A stretch of DNA of 64,000 nucleotides from Erpobdella octoculata (taxonomy: Eukaryota; Annelida; Clitellata; Hirudinida; Erpobdellidae): NCBI GenBank assembly GCA_963978895.1, contig OZ022245.1:21756968-21820967 (forward strand), read 5' to 3'. Shown piece after piece: positions 14,871 to 24,000 of the stretch. Position numbers and translations under genes: made by a program. A model generated the notes under the pieces. The model searched no databases and was not told where the DNA came from. It worked only from the letters and a program-made list of their open reading frames with translations. How positions within the stretch are numbered: the first letter of the stretch is position 1; the number at the start of each line of letters is the position of its first letter.

Positions 14871-15044
14871 TCTTAATTATTTAGTTATTACTGTTATTAT
14901 TATAATTATTTTGATTTAAATATTTTTTATGATGTTACATTTGTATATAATGAATTTAAATTTTATTTAAATTGTATTTTAATTCCTTTCAATTAGTTGT
15001 ATCTTTTACCATTTAGTCACTGCATTTTATTTTTAAAAAGTTAA

Positions 15045-15098
15045 ACGGCTCTGATGATGGCAAAAAATTGCCGAAATAGATCTATTAGCCTATAAAAT
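15045..15098 (+). other. Hairpin with hammerhead-like core (CTGATGA ... GAAA)
   Basis: The order is GGCT, CTGATGA, a TGGCAA/TTGCC hairpin, GAAA, the short palindrome TAGATCTA, then T and AGCC. GGCT can pair with AGCC. This matches the layout of a type I hammerhead ribozyme with a minimal stem III. One unpaired U between CTGATGA and stem II departs from the active consensus. Similar CTGATGATGGC hairpins also occur near 3' ends of some retroelements without being ribozymes. Confidence 0.25.
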
Positions 15099-15188
15099 TA
15101 TGGAGTTTGTGTTTGGGAATAAATTATTTTTAAACCGATTTAGAGTATTGGAAAAAATTAACAAGTAAATTAAAAACGAATTTTTAAA

Positions 15189-15522
15189 ACCAATGCTCTT
15201 ATATGTAATTAAAACACAAATTTTGCAATCAATTTTTTCTTATATTACTCTATTATTTTAGGTTAAAGTCGAAATATCTTAATTATATCGAAATATCGAA
15301 ATTAATTAAAATTATCTAAATTAATTGACTTATTGTAAAACTAATAGTTAAATATTTCATTGTCTTCTATTTTAAGCATGTATGCAAAATTTGAAAAAAA
15401 TCTATCATCAGGAAGTGACTCAAAATTTGATTGCAAGATTTGAAACAGACAGAGAAACAGACAGAGAAACAGACAGAGAAACAGACAGAGAAACAGAGCC
15501 GACGAGTTAATAAAAGCATTAC
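15189..15522 (-). mobile_element. ~300-bp MITE-like repeat with ACCAATGCT ends
   Basis: The terminal sequence ACCAATGCTCTTAT at the left is mirrored by TAATAAAAGCATT at the right. The interior includes an imperfect GACAGAGAAACA tandem (15440-15500). The same element occurs in the opposite orientation at 37766-38065, partially at 38096-38340, and at 45594-45939. It has no coding capacity; the superfamily was not assigned. Confidence 0.65.
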
Positions 15523-16494
15523 TTTATGTACAGTTAAAAACATGACATTATTTATTCTAGTTTGGGTCATTGTTGACTGCGAATAGGTTTTAATTCGACG
15601 AAATGTCGCAAACTTCTTTCTGATGTTGCATTTGATATCGGGAAAACCAAATACAATTTGAATAATTATAATTTGTGTACTTGTGACAATAAAATTCTTG
15701 AAGTTTCATTTTTACTGAAAGATATCAACAATTGACATATTTTGACGGGTCTCTCGTTTTAAATTAATATTGGTATTTGACAAAAGTTGGGGACAAAAAT
15801 GGCGTTTTGCCCCTTCAATTTTTGAAAGTGGGGAGGTCACTAGTCCCCTGGCCTCCCGGTTCCGGTGCCGATGGCCTTACCCGCTATTATCGATGTCCGA
15901 CTATAGGGAGCTGACTCTTGAGACTCACACTCTGGGTTATTATCATAACTCACGTGTTACGTTTTATAATTGTCTATAAAATAAATGTCGATTACAAGTT
16001 ACGTTATTGGTAAACTAAAATCTTGATTACGGTCTCCGGGGGTCAAATGTGCGACTACCTTTAGATGATGCTCCCTGGAATTACTGAATTTATTTAAATC
16101 CAACTCGGGTGATACAGTAATGTTAAATTTTCCTTGCAACATTTTGTAAACCTCAATCATATTTCCTCTAACTTAGACTGCTTATATATAGAAAGCGCAT
16201 TCTGCCAAACTGTCAGCCTTAATTTGTAGCCTACCAAATGTGTAAATGATCCTTAGCGCTTTAAATGGGCTGATATGCACGAGCTAGCAGATGCATAAAA
16301 ATTTTTTTTTAAAACAATCAGCACTGTAAATGTGCTGAAATTCCAAAGGACAAATCCTCGTTTTATGTGATAGAAAGGGGAAGGGACCCAATGACAATTT
16401 TTGCGGGGGGGCCTGTATCTGAATCTACGCCACTGCATATTGCGTTCAGTTAGCTTTCGACATCACAACATTCATTCGTTATACCTTTCTCTCA
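15523..16494. other. Unassigned intergenic DNA
   Basis: Nothing is confidently recognisable. A segment ending ATCTACGCCACTG at 16435 is the inverse of a CAGTGGCGTAG-type hAT terminus, but I find no partner end. Short frames at 15770-15979 and 16253-16438 have no family resemblance. Confidence 0.4.
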
Positions 16495-17098
16495 TAAGAA
16501 GCTGAATGCAGAACTCACGTTGATTGGGAACTATTTGGACCACCGGATCCTAGTTCTGGCCTAGAAATAAATTTTCTATCCATACTCTAGGGATGAAAGT
16601 TTTAGCTTTAGCCTGGTCTGGAGTTGTGCTGTCCATGGTGTGCATCCTAGCTGGTGCTGCACAGAGAACGCGGACAGATACCTACCTATATATAAGGCTA
16701 TACATAATTTTCAAAGTGCCTAATTTTTGCTATTTTCGATACCAGTGCTAAAGTTGAGTAATTTTCGCTGGTGTTGATGTAAATGAGTGATAAGAAGCTG
16801 AATGCAGAACTCACGTTGATTGGGAACTATTTGGACCACCGGATCCTAGTTCTGGCCTAGAAATAAATTTTCTATCCATACTCTAGGGATGAAAGTTTTA
16901 GCTTTAGCCTGGTCTGGAGTTGTGCTGTCCATGGTGTGCATCCTAGCTGGTGCTGCACAGAGAACGCGGACAGATACCTACCTATATATAAGGCTATACA
17001 TAATTTTCAAAGTGCCTAATTTTTGCTATTTTCGATACCAGTTTCGATACCAGTGCTAAAGTTGAGTAATTTTCGCTGGTGTTGATGTAAATGAGTCT
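16495..17098. repeat. 296-bp tandem duplication
   Basis: Two near-identical units start at AAGAAGCTGAATGCAGAACT (about 16495 and 16791). The second unit has an extra 12-14 bases from a local duplication of TTTCGATACCAG near 17041. There is no open frame or RNA gene in the unit. Confidence 0.9.
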
Positions 17099-17354
17099 GT
17101 TCAATTCATTAAATTCAAAAAGCTGAACTAGTTTGCATAAGAATCATTACGGCACACTTTTTTAATAAATTTGCCAATGAAACTGCTACAGGATAAATTG
17201 GGACATCGTTGGGGTAAACTGAGACAGCATATAGAGCAAAATGGAAAACAGATAACAAGTGTTATAGTCTGTTTAACTAAACTCATTTGTCAAGTTTTTT
17301 TTTTTAATGCAGTAAAAGACAGTGTACATTTATATATTTTTTAAACACTGATCA

Positions 17355-17665
17355 CAGTGGCGTAGCGAAAGGGGGAGAGTCATCTGGTCCCGGGCGCCAG
17401 GCTTTGGGGGTGCCAAAAAGCAAAAACAAAAACAACAATTTCACCAAAATTTAGTAATTTTTAAAATTAACAAGTTGTATTTTTGCACAATTTCACACAA
17501 GTGATTTTCAAAATTTTCTTTGGGAGGGGGCTCACCGAGCCCCGGATATGGCTCGGGCGCATTCGGTTCCCTTGGTTTTAGTTGTCCAATTGGGATGAAA
17601 GTGGAAGATGGGGACGCATTTTTATACCTTGCCCCCGGGCGCCAGATACCCTCGCTACTCCACTG
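17355..17665. mobile_element. 311-bp hAT MITE with 8-bp TSD
   Basis: The left end is CAGTGGCGTAGCGAAAGGGG. The right end CCCTCGCTACTCCACTG is its imperfect inverse. The 8-bp duplication ACTGATCA lies at 17347-17354 and 17666-17673. The interior has GGGCGCCAGG-type GC-rich arms and no transposase. Confidence 0.85.
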
Positions 17666-18135
17666 ACTGATCACTTTCAACCACTGTGTAAGCTTATGCT
17701 TAATAATTGTAATGAGGTTACATTGCAAGATACAAGACTTTTTGGTTGTGAAAAATTCGGCTGAGCCGTATTTGAGTTGTAAATTTTTTAGCCGTAATCG
17801 AGCCATAAAAAGTTCGGCCAGCCGCAATTTGAGTCTTAATTTTGCTCCAGCCAGCCGATATCCTAAAAAAAATTCGACGCCCGGTCTATCTGGAAAATAC
17901 TTGGTACCGAATCATTTTTCAGTCGTCGAGATAAGCGATGTCCAGAATGTTTCTGTTCAGTTGTTTTTTTTTATTTATTTTGAGATTCTGGTTTGCATCT
18001 ACACTGCCGACTTTAAAGTCGGCATCGTTTAAATAAATCAAACAAATCTAAAAATTAGCAGTTGCTAAATAGTTATTATAATGATTTTTGAAGAGTGAAT
18101 TGCTTTGTTACATGACAATGCAAATAGTCTGGGCC
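17666..18135. other. Intergenic DNA leading into tRNA repeat unit
   Basis: 17674-17955 is unassigned, with several GCCG/CAGCCG-rich words. From about 17970 the sequence (GAGATTCTGGTTTGCATC ... GACTTTAAAGTCGGCATCG) is the flank that also follows each initiator-tRNA gene downstream. It is therefore the remnant of an upstream unit of the same tandem array. Confidence 0.5.
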
Positions 18136-18207
18136 AGCAGAGTGGCGCAGTGGAAGCGTGCTGGGCCCATAACCCAGAGGTCCGTGGATCGAAACCACGC
18201 TCTGCTA
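18136..18207 (+). tRNA. tRNA-Met initiator (CAU), copy 1
   Basis: This 72-nt gene folds as a standard cloverleaf. It has A1:U72, the GTGGCGCAGTGG D-arm that doubles as the A box, the GGGCCCATAACCC anticodon arm typical of initiator tRNA, and a GGATCGAAACC T-arm/B box with AUCGA instead of TTCGA, another initiator hallmark. A T7 tract (18212-18218) gives a polymerase III terminator. It loads methionine for translation start. Confidence 0.95.
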
Positions 18208-18482
18208 AATCCTTTTTTTGGAGATTCTGGTTTGCATCCACACTGCCGACTTTAAAGTCGTCATCATAGAAATAAATCAAAAAAATCTATAAATTAGCAG
18301 TTGATTTTTCTAAATTTCATTCTGTATTACATCGAATTGAAATTATTTAATTCTAGATAATCGACAATCGAATAAATACTTTATACTGCGTAGAACTTTT
18401 ATGGCTGCCCACCCAGTAGCTATTATAATGATTTGTGAATAGTGAATTGCTTTGTTACATTGCCACGGGCAACATTACGGCC

Positions 18483-18554
18483 AGCAGAGTGGCGCAGTGG
18501 AAGCGTGCTGGGCCCATAACCCAGAGGTCCGTGGATCGAAACCACGCTCTGCTA
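18483..18554 (+). tRNA. tRNA-Met initiator (CAU), copy 2
   Basis: It is identical in sequence to the gene at 18136-18207, 347 bp downstream in the same orientation, with the same T-rich terminator and about 75 bp of shared 3' flank (GGAGATTCTGGTTTGCATCC). The repeated flanks show a small tandem array. The 3' flank ends at about 18611, where the duplicated hAT relic begins. Confidence 0.95.
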
Positions 18555-18605
18555 AATCCTTTTTTTGGAGATTCTGGTTTGCATCCACACTGCCGACTTT
18601 AAAGT

Positions 18606-19638
18606 CGTCATCATGGAAACTTCTTCAAAAAATCCGGTAAAGATAATGTTACTTGCAATCTGTGTGGTAACAGCTATAAAACTAGTGGCAATACTGGTGT
18701 CCGTGATGATACAATTAATAAGTTTAAAAATATCAGTTAAAAGATAGCTCTTTGGTTTTTAATATTTTTGTAATTATTACCTAATAAAAAGCAATACTGA
18801 TAAAAATACTTTTATTTTTTTTGAGTTTTTTGTACATAAAATAATATATATAAATGTAATTCTGCTTAAGTTTTCGAATCACGGGAACGGGAACTAGAGA
18901 ATGAGCGGGAACGGAAAAGCGACTGAGAGCGAAGGAATAAGCGGGAAAAAGAAAGCTACCGGGAACGGGGGAGCAAGCGGGATAGAGATCGGGAGCGAGA
19001 AAGCGATCGGGAACGGGATAAAGATCCCTAGCCAAATAGCGGCCGGGAGCGGGAAAAATTGATCGATATATCGATATTTTTCACTCGATATATCGATGTC
19101 GATATTGATATTTTTTAAAATATCGATACATCGATATTTTTTTAAATTTCGACGTCCCTACTTTCCGCTGTAGGGCGAAACAGTTGGCCACCCTATTGCC
19201 AAAGACCACTAGACCGCCGAATGCAAGGGGAATTCCGCAATCTGCACGAGCCATGTCATTACAACAGGTTGCTGCACGCTTCCTACCGATGAAACTGGGT
19301 TGTGTTTATGCCATGTTGCAATACCAAACAAAGGTGTCGGATTAAATGGAAGTCGTTTTGTTATATTCGCCAGGGAATGTGATTTTTTATCGCTAAACGA
19401 TGCTTTGTTTCTATCACTAGAAATACGGATTGAAATCTCAATACGAAACAAAACATGCCGCATTTGATCTTGGAAAAAAATCATGGCTCTGGCCTATTTA
19501 CCTCCGGATCAAATATCTATTATATTTGAAAAAATAAATAATGAAGTGGTGTGTCCAAAAAAAAGTGCTACTATATTATTAGTGTTTACTGTTTATACAT
19601 TTTAATAACAATGTTTTTATTTAGCAATTTATGACATA
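18606..19638. repeat. Second copy of the 3.5-4.5 kb locus (segmental duplication)
   Basis: This is co-linear with about 3508-4537. It carries the BED remnant (18618-18740), the minisatellite, the TATCGATA right end of the relic hAT (to 19160), and the low-copy locus. Differences are scattered single bases. It stops at A19638, exactly where the Helitron 19639-27852 begins, and resumes at T27853. Confidence 0.92.
18618..18740 (+). pseudogene. BED zinc-finger remnant, duplicate copy
   Basis: It encodes the same NFFKKSGKDNVTCNLCGNSY stretch as 3487-3639, with TGC to GGC and other changes after the CxxC. The upstream codons are replaced by tRNA flank DNA, so it is a truncated copy of an already dead transposase N-terminus. 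Confidence 0.6.
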
Positions 19639-20186
19639 CTAGCAGTGCCCGTAGCGGCTTCGCTCGCATGAAATTAGAGAGTTTGAACCGTGCATCCATA
19701 GTAGAGATCATTTTTTTAGGTCTCGGCTCGGCCCGTCGACAAATTAGCCCAGCCCGTTTTAAAAACCCAAACTCCTGGCCCGGCACAGCCCGTCTGAATT
19801 AGGCCCGGCCCATTTTTACAGGCCTAGAAGTTCTATATACTTGATGAAAAACTTCGGCCCGTCCCACCTTGACCTCAGGTTTGGCCCGGCCAAACTGAAG
19901 ACCCTAAAATCACTAAAATATCTATATACTTAGTGAAAAGCCTCGGCCCGTCCCACTTTGATTTAAGGTTTGGCCTGGCCCGTGTGAAGACTCTAAAATA
20001 ACGGCTTGGCCCGGCCGATAATAAACTGGACTTAGCTACTTTTAACCGGCACAAAACTTCAAAATACTAATTTTTACATTTGTAGCACTTACAGTTTGTG
20101 AGTAGCAGTTATTTTGAAATCAAATAACCCTTATTTCCACCCCACATTTGAGGTCCTGGAAACCAAATTTTCAAAAAATGCTAAAA

Positions 20187-20191
20187 CACGT
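20187..20191. repeat. Target site duplication, CACGT (left)
   Basis: This matches 26859-26863. The other family A copies read AAAACACGTATTTC continuously, which confirms the pre-insertion sequence. Confidence 0.95.
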
Positions 20192-20589
20192 TGTGACGAT
20201 TCCGCCTTTGCGAAGTCGTCGATATTGCTGGAGAAAATTTGAGTCTAAATAAAGTTTAAGACACTCTTTAACAGTAATAGATGTTTTATTAACGAGTACA
20301 GTTCGAAAACTTTATCAAACGACGCGACAGATACAAAAAACAGTTTCAACTTCGATCAAGCAATGGCGAACAATGGCGAACAAGAAGCAGGAACAAGAAG
20401 AAGGGCCCGAAGTAGTTCGCGACAGCCTTATAAATACAAGCCCTCCAGGCTACAGGCTACAGGCTTAAACGTTCAAATATTCGCGCAACAATCCAACACG
20501 CAACGTTGTGCAATAGCCCATGCACCGCCTGCGCCGGAAATCCCAAAGTTTTGGTCCAGGCACGCACACGCGTAAACGCGGGCGTGACA
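20192..20589 (-). repeat. 3' LTR of the Gmr1-like element
   Basis: It starts TGTGACGATT and ends GGGCGTGACA on the plus strand. On the minus strand a TATA-like TATTTATAAG lies about 150 bases into the LTR, and AATAAA (complement of 20285-20290) lies about 150 bases further. This is the usual promoter-then-polyadenylation order. The 70-codon frame at 20363-20575 is in LTR DNA on the opposite strand and is not a gene. Confidence 0.95.
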
Positions 20590-20605
20590 TACCTCCCCCC
20601 CTAAA
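20590..20605 (-). other. Polypurine tract
   Basis: On the minus strand CTTTAGGGGGGGAGGTA immediately precedes the 3' LTR. This is the expected plus-strand DNA primer site for reverse transcription. Confidence 0.85.
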
Positions 20606-21026
20606 GTCGGTAACGATCCTTCTCGTTATCGGCAATATCTTCATTCTTTGATCTGGGTCGATCCGGTTGGCTGAGTGGATCCGGTTGACTGAATGGCCTC
20701 CTTCGTCGTCGGGTTTCCTGGTGCTCGTCTTGGGAACCTGCAAATCCAGAACAGTCGCGACGATGAGCCACACGCGAAAGAACGACGTGGTCGAAGAACG
20801 TCCGACATCTCTGTTCAATGAAGCGCTCTTCGCCCTGGATACCTGCAAAAGAAAAACTCACGACCGATCCACTTTATCGTTAACCAAGATCGCCCAAAGA
20901 AAGAAATTAACTAAAGAAGGTTACCAAAATACCCTAACACCAATTTCTGATAACAATGAAATACTAAACCAAAGATTATACACCCTAGGATAAATAAACC
21001 TAATTGTAGCCACAGCTACTCCAAAC

Positions 21027-24000
21027 CTAATTTAATCGAGATAGGAAATCAGCTACTATATTCTGTTTACCTGACCTATATTTGAAAGTCAGATTAAATT
21101 CCTGGATGGCAAGTGCCCATCGAGTCAATTTAGCGCTTTTGGAAACTGACTCGGTAAGGTACGTGAGAGGATTATGATCCGAAAAAATCACGATCTCAGA
21201 TAACAAGATCCAGGATTTGAATTTACTTAGAGCCCACACGACAGCATAAGCCTCTCTCTCTATGGTGGACCACCTCGTCTGAGTAGGGGTTAACTTCAGA
21301 CTGGCAAAAGCAATAGGGACTTCTGCCCCTTCTCCACTCCCCTGGAACAAACAACACCCAACAGCCACTCCACTAGCATCCGTTGCTAATCCAAACCCTT
21401 TACTATAATCAATTGTGCTTAGGGTTGTAGCATTGGTAAGGTCGTCTATGAGTTTTTGTAAGGCGACCCGGTGTTTGCCTTCCCAAAGAATTTTGTTGGG
21501 AACACCCTTTTTAGTCAACTCAGTGATAGGATGGGCAGTCTGGGCTAGATTGGGTATGAAGTTGCGGAAATAACTGAACAACCCCATTATCCGCTTGACT
21601 TCCTTTTTATTTGTGGGAGGTTTGATCTCTTGTACAATGGCTATTTTATCGGGATCAGGTGCGACAATCCCCGAACCTACGACATGTCCTAAAAATACCA
21701 CCTTAGGTTGTACAAACCGACATTTTTCTAGGTTTAGGGTCAACCCTACATTTTTAATGATGGTGAAAAATTGCAAAAGATGTAGTTTGTGTTCTTCCCA
21801 ACTAGACGAAATAACGGCAAAATCATCAATAAACGGCTCCGTAAAGGATCTTATTGGTTGAAGGATCATCGATATCGCCCTCATGAAAGTATTTCCCGCC
21901 GATTTTAGACCAAAGGGCATTCTGCGAAACTCAAACAACCCTTCTTCACAAGAAAATGCCGTTAACCATGCTGATTCCGGATCTATAGGAATTTGCCAGT
22001 ACCCTTTGCGTGCATCAAAACAGCTTATGAATTTTGCTCTGCCGACCTTCTGAAGTACGTTGGGGATATCGGGAATGAGAAAGCAGTCTCCCTTCGTATA
22101 ACGATTAACATGACGATAGTCGATGGCTATACGGACCCCCTTTTCTCCCTTAGGTCCCTTCAAAACGCAAACCATCGGGCTTACCATGGGACTCTGCGAT
22201 GGTACAATGACGCCCTGGCGAAGCATATCTTGTATCTGATTAGCCACTTCTACCTTCAACAATTCAGGGGTTCTATAGGCTCTCAGGTGTTTGGGGGTAA
22301 AGTCAGGAGAAATCGCGATTTTGTGAGATACTACAGAACAAACTCCTAATGATTCTGAGAATATCTCGGGAAAATCATCAATTATGTCACATAATTGTGT
22401 GCGATAATCCTGTGAAAGATGGTCCAAACAGCCCTTTGCTACCCTACAACTCGGAGGTTTATCCTGACAAGGATCAAACTTACTTGGGAAATCAATCAAA
22501 CCAAATTCGTGGTCCTTCTCGTATACTACAGAACAATTGTTATTAATGGCGGTTTCAATTCGGTCATGGTATTTCCGAATCTTATTTGCATGTAGATGGT
22601 GTTTACAGCCCTCAATTTCCACTAAATAAGAGTATGGTGCTTTCACCTTCACTATCACCCCGGGACCCTGCCATTTCTTCATAAATTTAGACCCCCCTTT
22701 TACAGGTGCTAAAATTATTACTCTATCACCTACACAAAAAGACCTATCACTGCTCCTAACATTATATTTTCGTGCATAGTTGCTCTGCTCTTGGTCTCCT
22801 GCAATTTCAGCAAATTCCTTAGCTAATTGTAGGTTTTGTCTGAGATCGGCTAAGTATTTGTACGGATTCTTACCTAAATGAAAAGGTAACTCCTTTTCGT
22901 TACTCCAAGAGTCTCTGAGGATAGCAAGTGGTCCTCGTGGCAAAGTACCATACACTAATGTATAAGGAGCAATATGAGTTGTAGATGACGGTTTCTCACG
23001 TAAACTCCATAATACAAAAGGAAGAACCTTAAACCACTCCTTAGGATGTGCCTCAACCAATTTAAAAATCATGTTCTTAAGACTCTGGTTACACCTCTCC
23101 ACTAACCCGGATGCTTCAGGATGCCCTGGGGTGTTAAACCTAGGACTGCACCCCAAACATTTAAGAAAAGTCGTCGTTAACTGATTTTTAAAATTCGTAC
23201 CACAATCGGAACTAATTATTCGCGGTATGGAAAACGTCATAAAGATCTGAATAAGGATCTCACATACAGATTTAGCATCTAATGACCTTAATGGGTAAGC
23301 CATCGGCCATCTAGAGAACAAATCGACAACAACCAGGGCATAATTGTACTTGGGTCGGACAGTCACACTATCACCCGCTGGAATTATGGGCCCTATGCAA
23401 TCCATAACTAAATGATTAAATGGTAGTTCATCTCCCCTTGGAATGGGAGTTATGGGGACTCGGTCTCTTTTTCTAACAGGTGCCCTTAACTGGCACACGG
23501 GGCACGACTCACAATAGGTTTGGACTTGTTTCTCCATATCGGGAAACCAAAAGCTGAGTCGAATACGCTGCCGTGTACTCTTGGCAGCCATGTGCCCCGA
23601 ATAGGGAGCATCATGCCCCATCTGTAACACTGCAAGTATACGACTCCTGGGCAAACACAACTGTTTTATGGAATGACCCCACTGATTCTCCTTGTGAAAC
23701 AAAAGTCCCCGGTCGATATAAAAGTTTTTACGCTTATCTATACCTAGCAACCAGAAGGACTTCAGTGAAGGACAATCATGTTGCTCTTTAGCAAACGCAT
23801 CGGGATCATTACTATCGTCTACCCCCTGACAATCATCGTTAATGGTTGTAAATCGAGCGTCGGTTCGTGAATCACTTCCGCCTGCATCAGCACCTGGACA
23901 AATATCATCACCCGCAACTACAGAAACACCTATGTCCTGACAAGTATCGGTCTGTGAATCAACTTTCCTAGCATCAGCACCTGGACAAATATCATCACCC

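Noticed and set aside
15770..15979. 69-codon frame in unassigned DNA
   Set aside because: Short, no domain, no splice context, ordinary length for chance.
20363..20575. 70-codon frame repeated at 26632-26844, MANNGEQEAGTRRRARSSSR
   Set aside because: It is present twice only because it lies in the two LTRs, on the strand opposite to transcription. No support as a gene.
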